From positions 20,112-84,111 of the forward strand of contig CAYPIB010000002.1 in assembly GCA_964410675.1 (NCBI GenBank): a DNA stretch of 64,000 bases, written 5' to 3'. Positions 1 through 9,500 of this stretch are shown here, piece after piece. A model generated the notes under the pieces. The model was given only the letters and a program-made list of their open reading frames with translations, was not told the DNA's origin and did no database searches. The stretch is from RGIG3040 sp964410675 (GTDB lineage: Bacteria > Bacillota > Clostridia > Lachnospirales > Lachnospiraceae). Positions within the stretch are counted from its first letter, which is position 1; every line of letters starts with the position of its first letter. The position numbers and the translations under genes are program-made.

Positions 1-31
1 ATATCCTATTTGATCTCTTACACGTTCCACA

Positions 32-72
32 CAAAAAAAACTCCTGTTTTTGTTATTATATGACAGAAGTTT
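32..72 (-). terminator. Terminator of the sortase/LRR/kinase operon
   Basis: Just downstream of the HPt gene, minus-strand reading gives a hairpin with arms AACTTCTGT and ACAGGAGTT (39-47 and 63-71) followed directly by a run of T. This is a classical intrinsic terminator and marks the end of the long minus-strand operon. Confidence 0.8.
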
Positions 73-89
73 TTTTGTGTTTCTTATAT

Positions 90-440
90 TCATTTTTCCA
101 ACTTTTCTAAAAGTTGAATTATTTGTTCATACTGCTTATCAACATGACACATGAGCTGACTGCCTAACTCAAAATTTTCTGCCCGAAGCGCCTCTGTGAC
201 ATCACTCGTTACATCAGCCAAAGCATCCATAGCTAAATTCCCTGCCAGTCCTTTTAGAGTATGAGCTTCGTGAAAAGCCTGTTCGCAATCTTTCTGCTCT
301 AATGCCTGCTTTAACTTTAAATAACTTTTATCATCCTTAAACTTAAGTAAAAACTTTTCAAACAATGATTCGTTATTCATAAAGCGGATCATTCCCTGCC
401 TGTAATTAATTCCACATTTCTCTAACTCTTCTTTATTCAA
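90..440 (-). CDS. HPt-domain phosphotransfer protein
   Basis: A 116-residue, all-helical single-domain protein. It carries the HPt signature HTLKG, whose His (residue 60 from the chosen start) is the expected phospho-accepting residue. It would shuttle phosphate from the receiver domain of a hybrid kinase to another receiver. It is the last gene of the operon, 45 bases downstream of the hybrid kinase, which is its obvious partner. An in-frame ATG lies 30 bases further upstream. I prefer the TTG at 440, because AAAGGAAG sits 6-7 bases before it and the ATG has no comparable site. No output regulator is encoded beside it, so the final target of the relay is not visible here. The family assignment is firm; the pairing with the kinase is inferred from gene order. 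Confidence 0.85.
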   Translation of the reverse strand: MNKEELEKCGINYRQGMIRFMNNESLFEKFLLKFKDDKSYLKLKQALEQKDCEQAFHEAHTLKGLAGNLAMDALADVTSDVTEALRAENFELGSQLMCHVDKQYEQIIQLLEKLEK

Positions 441-485
441 TGTACTTCTTCCTTTCCATGTTAATAACATTTTAATCGTATTTCA

Positions 486-3400
486 TTACTTTGTCATGTA
501 GAACTTTAGCCGCTTCATCAACAATTCTATTTCTAGCGGTTTCGCAATATGCTCATTCATTCCGGCTTTTTTAGAATTATGAATATCCTCTGCAAAAGCA
601 TTTGCTGTCATTGCAATAATAGGTATTGTCTGCGCATCCTTTCTTGCCATGCCTCTAATAATTTTTGTCGCTTCCAGTCCATTTAAAATAGGCATTTGAA
701 TATCCATTAATATCATATCATAATAACCTTCCGGCGAATCCAAAAAGCGGGATACCGCTTCTTTTCCATTTTCAGCAGTATCTATGTGCAAATCCACCAT
801 GCTTAAAATGTCGTACAGCATTTCACTATTTATCTCATTATCCTCAACCATTAATACCTTTTTGCCCTCAAAGGAAATATCAAATAAGCTTTCCTTCGTA
901 AGTGTCTTAGCTGATTTTTGTTTCATCTTACTAAGTTCAAATACGAGCTGAGATTTAAACAAAGGTTTGTAAATTACTCCACGGATTCCAATATTTATTG
1001 TGTCCGTATCAATGACGGAACTGTCATATGCAGATACAATAATTGGAATCTCACCTTTCACAATCTTACGAATCTCTTTTATAATATTAACTCCGTTCGC
1101 ATAAAGCATCTGCCAGTCTATTATAACTGCATAATAGTTCTGTTGTAAAGCATATGTGTTTTTTATCTTTTGAATGACTGCTTCCTCATTTAAAGCATAG
1201 TCACTGCTAACACCAAGCTCCTTTAATAATTGACAGGCAGTCAGGCATGTATCGATATCACTATCCGCAACTAATACCGAAAGGCTGTCAAATTCAGCCA
1301 AGGGGCTTTTAACTTTAGGTTTAAACTGAATTGGCAGCTCCACGATAAATTTACTTCCTCTGCCGGTTTTGCTTTCAATAGAAATGTTTCCCCCCATCAT
1401 ATCGATAATATTTTTAACAATAGACATGCCCAGACCTGTTCCTTGTGCCTTGCTCACTCTTGAATCTTCTGCCCGGGTGAAAGGTTCGAATATTCTGCTT
1501 ATAAACTCTTCTGTCATTCCGATTCCATTATCTTCTATGATTAGAATATAGTTTGAATATTCCGGTATTGATAAAGCCTCTTCCTTTAAAGTTATTTTAA
1601 CAGTTCCTTCGTTAGGAGTATATTTTACAGCATTTGATGCCAGATTAATTATAATTTGGCTTAATCTATGCTTATCAGCAATTATAATCTCATGCTCAAT
1701 TTCTTGTGCCAGTACAACAAACTGCTGCTTTTTTCTAACAGCCATCGGCTGTATGACCGAAAGCACCTCTCCCATCATTTCTGCTAAAGTAAACTGCTCT
1801 TCACACAAATCAATTTTTCCGCTTTCAATGCGATTCATATCAAGCACTTCATTTACAAGATTTAAAAGAAACTTTCCGGAAATATCAATTTTCTCTAAAC
1901 ATTCTTTTACCTTTTTGTTATTATCTAATTGAACCTCAGCTAATGTTGTCATACCAATAATAGCATTCAGAGGTGTACGAATATCATGACTCATACGGGA
2001 TAAAAATTCCGTCTTCGCATTACTGGCATTGTTTGCATGCCTAAGTGCCTCTTCCAATAATTGCTTTGATTGTACCTCCTGACTTTTCCAGCTGTCAATG
2101 TCGCGGACTAAGCAAACAACAATAACATCCGCTGACCATTCCTGATCGATGTATACAAAATGTGCATCCTTCCATCGATATGTACCATCTAGGCATAATC
2201 TTCTATATTTAAATTCCTTTTCTCTCTGCCTTTTCTTTAATTCCTTCACAATATTTTTAGCACTAAAATTACTGACAAATAATTCTCTGTCTGCCGGATA
2301 AACAAATTTGCAAACCTCACGTATCATTTTTCTATAGTCATGTTGATACGGTGTAATATCACTGACAGTTGTATCCCTTTTCATCACTAGGAACTGATTT
2401 TGGGATAAATTTATTCTAAAAATTGTTTGATATGTAATGTCCGCCGAAGCTGTAAAAACCTTATCCCTTAAGTCGGCCTCAAGCATTCGCTGATATTCTT
2501 CATTGATATCTGCAAAGACATACAGAACCTTTGATGTTTTACCCAATTGCTCCTCTACGAAAATATAACTTAAACGCATAAAGCGATAAATTCCATCCTG
2601 ATTTCGCATTCTGCATGTAAGTTCAATATATGGCTTTTTTTCTTCAATCGTATTTTGAATATTCTGAATACTTCCAATTTCCAATAGCTTCACACGATCA
2701 TCTTCATGGATTAAGTGATGGGCAATTTCTTCCTGCAGCTTATCATAGGAATCTGTTTGCTTTATGTAGTCATGATCTAAATCATCCTTTAGCACCGCAT
2801 AAGTATTTGCCAGTAAATCAACCGAAAATACTACATTATATCCATTGCTTAAAGAACTAAAAATTCCTTCGTTATTTTTTACTGTTTTCTTTAGCGAATA
2901 TAGTTCCGTAACATCTTGATGATACCCTTGAATAATTTGCTTTTCATTTTGTACTTTACTTAATCTTCCTCCGCATCTAATATATATGAGTCCATATTGG
3001 GGATGATCAAATAAATATTCAACTTCTGACGGTTTGCCTGCCAGCATCTCACCAACAGATTCTGCCACATCATCATAATAACTGTCCACGATATTATCAT
3101 ACCACTGATTGTAGTAGAATTCGGGGCTGACAGTTCCTTGTATACCAACTAACCGATCCATGCAGGCATTTCCAAACATTTTTGGTTCTTGACCATCTGA
3201 AAGTTCTATCTGCCAAATTCCAGTATTGACATCAAGCAATATGTCCTGCATGATGAGCTCTTCCTTCTTTTCTTTCGTAATATTAGAAAATAAGGCGATA
3301 ACACTTTCAGGCAGACCATCTGCAACGGTTACTTGCTCAATCTCAACCCGAATATATTGAATCTCACTATTCTTAGGGTATACGATTGCATATTCCGTCG

Positions 3401-3665
3401 AAATTCTGCCCTCATTCCCGAGCAGATTTTTCTTAAGCTCTTCGGGTTCCATCCAATCAAGTATTCTTTGTCTGTCTTCCAAAATTATAAATGCAGCATA
3501 ACGTTTCAGTGTATCTTTATAAAGATTATTTCCTGTTACTAAGCTATGCATAGCATCTGAAACCCATATGTCCTGAAAAGTTTGGGTCTGCAAATTGACA
3601 TAATAAATCCCAGAATATCTGTCAATCGCAATATTATATGCAATATCCCTTAATTCTTGCTCCAT
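486..3665 (-). CDS. PAS-containing hybrid sensor histidine kinase with two receiver domains
   Basis: A protein of about 1059 residues. Roughly the first 530 residues look like three or four PAS-like sensor modules, with PAC-like ends such as GYHQDVTELY. Then come a HisKA domain (SHDIRTPLNAIIG, His near residue 560), a HATPase domain (N-box LASNAVKY, G-boxes DNGIG and GTGLGMS), a first receiver (Asp near 850 in IIDWQM, Lys in YKPL) and a second receiver (VEDNEIN, Asp near 988 in MDIQMP, Lys in AKPL). I see no hydrophobic membrane segment, so it is probably cytosolic. Domain order is that of a BarA/ArcB-type phosphorelay kinase, which normally needs an HPt partner, and one is encoded immediately downstream. 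The start is the ATG at 3665; an in-frame GTG four codons upstream directly abuts its purine stretch and is unlikely. It lies 26 bases after the second LRR gene in the same transcription unit. The sensed signal is unknown. Confidence 0.9.
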   Translation of the reverse strand: MEQELRDIAYNIAIDRYSGIYYVNLQTQTFQDIWVSDAMHSLVTGNNLYKDTLKRYAAFIILEDRQRILDWMEPEELKKNLLGNEGRISTEYAIVYPKNSEIQYIRVEIEQVTVADGLPESVIALFSNITKEKKEELIMQDILLDVNTGIWQIELSDGQEPKMFGNACMDRLVGIQGTVSPEFYYNQWYDNIVDSYYDDVAESVGEMLAGKPSEVEYLFDHPQYGLIYIRCGGRLSKVQNEKQIIQGYHQDVTELYSLKKTVKNNEGIFSSLSNGYNVVFSVDLLANTYAVLKDDLDHDYIKQTDSYDKLQEEIAHHLIHEDDRVKLLEIGSIQNIQNTIEEKKPYIELTCRMRNQDGIYRFMRLSYIFVEEQLGKTSKVLYVFADINEEYQRMLEADLRDKVFTASADITYQTIFRINLSQNQFLVMKRDTTVSDITPYQHDYRKMIREVCKFVYPADRELFVSNFSAKNIVKELKKRQREKEFKYRRLCLDGTYRWKDAHFVYIDQEWSADVIVVCLVRDIDSWKSQEVQSKQLLEEALRHANNASNAKTEFLSRMSHDIRTPLNAIIGMTTLAEVQLDNNKKVKECLEKIDISGKFLLNLVNEVLDMNRIESGKIDLCEEQFTLAEMMGEVLSVIQPMAVRKKQQFVVLAQEIEHEIIIADKHRLSQIIINLASNAVKYTPNEGTVKITLKEEALSIPEYSNYILIIEDNGIGMTEEFISRIFEPFTRAEDSRVSKAQGTGLGMSIVKNIIDMMGGNISIESKTGRGSKFIVELPIQFKPKVKSPLAEFDSLSVLVADSDIDTCLTACQLLKELGVSSDYALNEEAVIQKIKNTYALQQNYYAVIIDWQMLYANGVNIIKEIRKIVKGEIPIIVSAYDSSVIDTDTINIGIRGVIYKPLFKSQLVFELSKMKQKSAKTLTKESLFDISFEGKKVLMVEDNEINSEMLYDILSMVDLHIDTAENGKEAVSRFLDSPEGYYDMILMDIQMPILNGLEATKIIRGMARKDAQTIPIIAMTANAFAEDIHNSKKAGMNEHIAKPLEIELLMKRLKFYMTK

Positions 3666-3691
3666 AGTAATCCGCACCCCTTTTTAAGCTT

Positions 3692-6562
3692 TTAATAATC
3701 TGGCTGTTTCTTTTTAATTGAAGGTTCCTTTTGCAGCCATATAAATGCTGCGAGGGCCGCTAAACCAATTGCTAACAGCCATTTAGGTTCGATACTAAAA
3801 TCTCCGGTATCAGGTGAATCATCTTTTCTTCCATAATCCATACTATATTCCGCACCGCGCTTCATTGCAATTTTCTCATCAAAAATATTTTGAAAATTCT
3901 CGGGTATTATATCTCCCTGATAGAGCGCATACGGTGAAAAATGCTTTGCCAAAAATGTAATATAGCTTCCGTTTTCGGTACTATATTGTTTGCAGAGCAT
4001 TGCTTCTAACTGTCCGTTATCATCCAAACATACTGCTAATATAGGGCGGTCCATCCATGCTCTATATATCGGCAGTGTAACAGTCAGTCTTTCTTTCCCT
4101 AACTTTGTGATTGGTATATTCCCAAAATTTGATTTCATGGATAGGCTGAAGGTGATACAATTATCTCCCGCATCTCCATAATCTGCCGAAGTATTAATCG
4201 CTTCTCTTAAACGATTCTCTTCTTCGTTATTTTCAAGAATAACCTCATATCCGGTTCCGTCTGCTGATAGGTTTAAAGATGTTATATTATTGTTTTTATA
4301 GTTTTCGTTATTTATTGTTATCTTAAGTCCCGATACGTCGCCGGATGGTGTTGTATCCCCGCTGACAGTATTCTCCTCGAAGTTATTCTCTTCAACGTCA
4401 TTCTCTGCTTCGGCATCATTATCTGCCTCTTTATGAAATGCTGTTTGCAAAACCTGATCGACTGTATATTCTTTACCATAAATCCAAACCGTATCCGGTA
4501 CTTCAACCGGTATACCTGCTTCATTATTAGAAATATACTTTATGTATACCGAACCATCCTCTGTCAAGGTAGGTTCCGCTGCTATGCTGCAAATGACTCC
4601 ACGAAAACCAATATTCTGATCATCTAAAATGGTATCATTAAATTCCGTAACAGAAGCATTTACAACTGCAACAGAAACTCCATGTAAAGCTAAATCTCTG
4701 TATTCACTGTTTGTAAAGCGGGTTGCCGTTTTCTCATAGGAAATTTCCGGGAGCTTATTGCCTAAAAACACAATACTGTCTGACTGTCCGCTTCCGCTTT
4801 CTTGGGCAAAAGCCTTGAGTCCTATGCTCTTCACGCTTTCCGGAATGCGAATTGTCTCCAGAGGACAATTCAAAAATGCCCGGTCGGCTATTTTTTCAAT
4901 ATAATTTCCTCCGGAAATATTTTGTAAAGACGTGCAATTTTTAAATGCTTCCTCCCCGATTTCTTCCAATCTGTCCGGAAGGCTTATTGCCATAATTTCA
5001 CTATGACTTTCAAAAACATTTGCCGCAATCTTACGCACATTTGAAGGAATAGTTACTTTATCCGCATTTCCCTTATAGCCGATTAATATTCCATTGCCCA
5101 CGACTAAAAAATCATCAACATCCGGTCCATACATCCAATTCTCAAACCACGGTGTATTCGTAAAGGCTGACGGTTCAATCGTTGATACACTGCTTGGTAT
5201 GAAAACAGCATTTAAATTCTCGCAATGATAGAAGGCTCCATATCCTATTTCTCTGACACCTTCCGGTATGTTAATTGCTTCTAAATTGGAACGCGCAAAA
5301 GAAAAATCACCAATTCGTTTTATTCCCGACGGAATTTGATATGTACTTAATGATTGCTCCTGATAAAATGCCCGGTCGGCAATCGTATCATTATTAATGA
5401 TTACATACTTTTTAACTGCCGTTTCGGCACTGTCTTCATCACCGCTGTCTTGAAAAACTTCCCGTTCATCATCGCTGTTATGATCCGAAACCGAACTGGT
5501 GGAATCATAGACTTTAGCTTTGCTGTTATCAACAAAAACAACCGCCTGTCCGCCGGAAATTTTAGTTTTTCCCATTACATTACTATGTTCCGACTTTTCC
5601 ATTCCATCCGGCATTTGTGAAAAGCTGACATTTGAAACATCCGCTGATGAATATTCACTATTTTGTGTATTTGCAGTATTTTCACTGACCGCTGAAAATC
5701 CAGCACTCGGTCTTGTATTGTTATTTTCACTCGTATCTTCATAGTCTGTCTGGCTGACATTCGTTACAATAAAATTATCGGAAAACCTTTGTGCCGCTGT
5801 TCCATCTTCATATGAAAACTTAACTTTGGCACAGCCATCAAATGCTGTCTCCTGAATGTTAACAACCGACGGCGGTATGTAAACACTTTCTAATTTACTG
5901 CAATCCTCAAAGGCTTTTGCACCGATTCTCAAAATTGTAGCAGGAATATTGATTTTCATAAGTCCCTTGCAATTTGAAAATGCGTAATCAGGAATTTCTT
6001 TTAACCCTTTTCCAAATTGAATGCTACTGATTTGACTGCATCCCCAAAAAGCATATTTTTTTATATCTGTAACAGTATTGGCAATTGTAAACGTTTCCCC
6101 TTTTCGTCCTGCCAATACTTGATATAATATATCGCCTTTTTTACTATATAAAGCTCCCGATTCACACTTGAACTTTTCATTTTTCTTATCCACTGAAATT
6201 TGATATAAAGTAATACATTTAGAAAATGCTCCCGAACCGATTTCCAAAACGCTTTGTGGTATATTCACGTCTGATAAATTTTCACAACCTGAAAAAGCAC
6301 CGGCTTCAATTGCTGTAATTGAATCTGGAATTACAACCTTTCGTATAATCTGATTGTTGGAAAATGCATTTTGTCCAATCTTTTCCACGTAACGAGGAAT
6401 GGACACAGACGAATCTGTGCCCTCATATGAGACTAGTGTAGTACCATTCATAATAAATTCTGTACTGCTGGCAGCTCCTAAATTCGGAGCCGGTATTTGG
6501 GTTACTGCCACTGCTGTTGCCAGCAGTAAAGCAGCAATCCCTTTTCTCACTTTTTTACTCAT
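3692..6562 (-). CDS. BspA-like leucine-rich-repeat surface protein with sortase signal
   Basis: A 956-residue secreted protein. The N-terminus is a signal peptide (positive start MSKKVRK, hydrophobic core, cleavage probably near GAAS). Many LRR_5 (BspA/TpLRR) repeats follow in two blocks, roughly residues 35-260 and 385-610. They have the family pattern of AF..C..L..I.IP.SV..IG, and the blocks are separated by a Ser/Asn/Asp-rich linker. The tail has SPDTGD at residue 916, a hydrophobic stretch and a short KKK tail, which together form a cell-wall sorting signal. The motif matches the (S/P)PxTG type known for class B sortases of Clostridioides difficile. The neighbouring upstream gene is a similar LRR protein and a class B sortase lies one gene further. 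BspA-like repeats in other bacteria bind host proteins or other cells; the ligand here is unknown. The ribosome-binding site GGGAGC precedes the ATG by a normal distance. Confidence 0.88.
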   Translation of the reverse strand: MSKKVRKGIAALLLATAVAVTQIPAPNLGAASSTEFIMNGTTLVSYEGTDSSVSIPRYVEKIGQNAFSNNQIIRKVVIPDSITAIEAGAFSGCENLSDVNIPQSVLEIGSGAFSKCITLYQISVDKKNEKFKCESGALYSKKGDILYQVLAGRKGETFTIANTVTDIKKYAFWGCSQISSIQFGKGLKEIPDYAFSNCKGLMKINIPATILRIGAKAFEDCSKLESVYIPPSVVNIQETAFDGCAKVKFSYEDGTAAQRFSDNFIVTNVSQTDYEDTSENNNTRPSAGFSAVSENTANTQNSEYSSADVSNVSFSQMPDGMEKSEHSNVMGKTKISGGQAVVFVDNSKAKVYDSTSSVSDHNSDDEREVFQDSGDEDSAETAVKKYVIINNDTIADRAFYQEQSLSTYQIPSGIKRIGDFSFARSNLEAINIPEGVREIGYGAFYHCENLNAVFIPSSVSTIEPSAFTNTPWFENWMYGPDVDDFLVVGNGILIGYKGNADKVTIPSNVRKIAANVFESHSEIMAISLPDRLEEIGEEAFKNCTSLQNISGGNYIEKIADRAFLNCPLETIRIPESVKSIGLKAFAQESGSGQSDSIVFLGNKLPEISYEKTATRFTNSEYRDLALHGVSVAVVNASVTEFNDTILDDQNIGFRGVICSIAAEPTLTEDGSVYIKYISNNEAGIPVEVPDTVWIYGKEYTVDQVLQTAFHKEADNDAEAENDVEENNFEENTVSGDTTPSGDVSGLKITINNENYKNNNITSLNLSADGTGYEVILENNEEENRLREAINTSADYGDAGDNCITFSLSMKSNFGNIPITKLGKERLTVTLPIYRAWMDRPILAVCLDDNGQLEAMLCKQYSTENGSYITFLAKHFSPYALYQGDIIPENFQNIFDEKIAMKRGAEYSMDYGRKDDSPDTGDFSIEPKWLLAIGLAALAAFIWLQKEPSIKKKQPDY

Positions 6563-6575
6563 AAAAGCTCCCTCT

Positions 6576-9500
6576 TTATGCCCTTACTATTACTTTCTTT
6601 TTTCTTCCGGCTGCTGAAAATGTCAAAATTGACAATGCTGCTAAACCAATGACCAAAAACCACTTTGGATGAATACCGTCCCCTGTAGTCGGAGAACTGT
6701 CAATTGTAGCACCTGCGGTAAGGTTTGCGGTATCGACATAAACCGTATACGGTGAAAAATGTGTTGCAACAAACGAAATACACGGCACACCATCAATACT
6801 TGTAAATTTTGGCGAAAGTTTATCCAGTTTTTGGTTTACAACGCCGGCTGCCTTATTGTTTCCTGCATATTCAGCCAAAGCATCCGGAATCGGCATCGTT
6901 ATAGTTACGGAAAGTCCTGACGTATTTGTAATTTTTGTATTGCCGGTTGAATCATATAAGCTAATATCCATGGCGAAAAATTTAATATCATCCAAACTTC
7001 CATATTCTGCTAAAAGTGCACTTTCTACTTCGCTTCTTGCACTTTCGCTGTCAGTAATCTTAACTACGAAATTATCAGAAGAGCCGCTTACACTTGCAGA
7101 TGCTTTATCTTTGTTAGAAATACCGGTTTTAGAAATATCCACTACCGAGCCATTTGTTTTATTCTTACTCGTATTGCTGTTGCCGGATACTGTACTCGTT
7201 GAATTAGAATTATTCGTAGTCGTTGTAGTCGAACCCGAATTACTATAGTTAGCAGTCACATCGACATTATTCGCCGGCATCACAAACGTAGTGCTTTGAG
7301 CTGTTTTACTTGCAAGCGTTACACCACTTGAGTTTGTTGTCCAGCCAGTAAAATTCTTTCCTGACACTGTACCAGCCGTAATCGTAACTGTCGTTCCTAC
7401 CTTATAACTGCCGCTTCCGGTTCCGTTTACTACCGTAACCGTATATGTTTTGGACTGATCATCATCTTTATCATTGTCCTTATCTTTATCCTTATCGGTA
7501 TCGGTATCACCACCATTGCCTTCACCATCTCCATCTGTTGCAGACGAGTTGGTGCTGGAACCACTTGTTTCCGACTTTTCAAATTGAGCATAGACATCAG
7601 TATTTTTTGTAATATTTGTATACGCCGGGAACCATCCGGTAAACTTATACCCCTCTCTTGTAGGATTGGCCGGAGCGTATGCAGATTCACCCGGTTCTAC
7701 TTTCTGTGTACTGATTAAATTAGTACCATCATGATTATAAAAATTAACAATCAGTCTTGTATCTGCCGGATCTTCTTTTTCAAACTGGGCATAAACCTTT
7801 GTGTCCTCCTGAATGTTTGAATAATCCCCAAGCCATCCGGTAAAATAATACCCCTCTCTTGTTGGCGACACCGGTGTAGTTGCTGCTTTTCCCAGAGCTA
7901 CATATTGTTTATCCCATTCTTCCCCGTCCCAATTATAAAATGTAACAGTAAATGTATTTTCCTTTATATCTTCATCGGTCCGGTCATAATAAGCATAAAT
8001 ACTTAAGTCTCTCGATACCGATGTGAAATCACCTTTCCATCCTTTAAACGTGTATCCTTTTATAACCGGAGGCACCGGAGCCTTTGCATCCTCTCCCTTA
8101 GGTACCTTTTGTGTATCAAGAATCCCGTCATTCCAGTCATAAAATGTAACCGTAAACTTTCTGACAAGCATATCACCAAGTGTCAGACCATGTATGTTTG
8201 CAAATGTTTCCGCTGCACTTCCTTCTTCACAGGAAATTGTTATATTCTTATTGATACTGCCGTTTTCATTTGTAAATGCACTTGAGTCAATGTAATCTAC
8301 GCTGCTTGGAATTATCAAAGAACGAACACCGCTGTTTTTAAATGCTCTTCCAAGAATCGATTTTGTTGTCTCTGGTATTTCTACTGAGAACAAGTTGGTT
8401 GTATTCTCAAAGCAGCTGACCGGTATTTCCTTAACAGCAGAAGTCGATAAATCTACGTCACCAATTCCCAGACAATCCATAAAAGCTTCATCGGCAATGC
8501 CGGTAATTCCTTCAAGCTCTGATTTTTTAACCATACTTGATCCAATTGCATAATCACCGGTCAAACCTCTTGTCTCTAAACACTCGATAATGCTTGTTTT
8601 TTCACCATCTGTCAAGCCAAAGATAATACCATTTGTACAAGTAAAGTTACCGCCCTCACCAAAACCGGCATAAGTAAGCTTTGCACAATTTTTAAACGGT
8701 CTTAAACCCAATTGATTAATATTGGCGGAAAGAGTTACGTTTAGTAAACTGTCACAGTCACCAAAAGCATAATCTCCCACACTTTCTCCTTCCGTAACAC
8801 CACTGTTTTCCGTTATAACTGTCTGTAAATTGGGGCAGCCATAAAATGCATATGCCGGAATATCCTGCACAGACTTCATTGTAATGCTCTGAATTGCTTC
8901 ATTTACCCCTTTTGTCCCAAATGTATTACCTTTTTCATCCTTACCGGAAAACAGACCTACTGCAACCGATTCTATCCCGTTTGGCAGCACTACATTCAAT
9001 GCTGAGTTAATAACATCCCACTGATCCTGCGTTGGCTGCGTTGAAGAAATTCCCTTTATGTAATCTTCATAAACTGTAACGGCTTCGATTGCCGCTGTTT
9101 TCTGTTCCGTTGTCGTATCCGGATAACTGATACTTCCATGTTCGAGTTCATCATATTTAGGATAATCAATCAGTTCATTTAAATCTGTATCTGGGTTATA
9201 CTGAACCGTAAGATTCGTTGGCCATCCACTGTAAAAAGTAATATAGGACTTTTCCTGACCGCCTCTGTTAATATTATTATTAGGATCCATTGCATATTGG
9301 AAAGGAAGCGAATCCGGATTAATATCACCGGTAAATGTAAGAACCGGATTACGGTTGCCTGCTACTAAAGCCGGATCCTCTACATCCTGTGTATGAAATG
9401 CCCCTTCACCTATGGAATCCAATTTAATTGGTTTCGTAAATATAATATCTTTTAAATTATAACAGCCTTTAAAAGCTGAAGTTCCAATTTCGGTAATCGA

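Noticed and set aside
6856..7248. Open frame of 130 residues on the plus strand inside the large LRR gene.
   Set aside because: It lies opposite the low-complexity Ser/Thr/Asn and Gly/Asp region, has no ribosome-binding site, and its composition is a shadow of that region.
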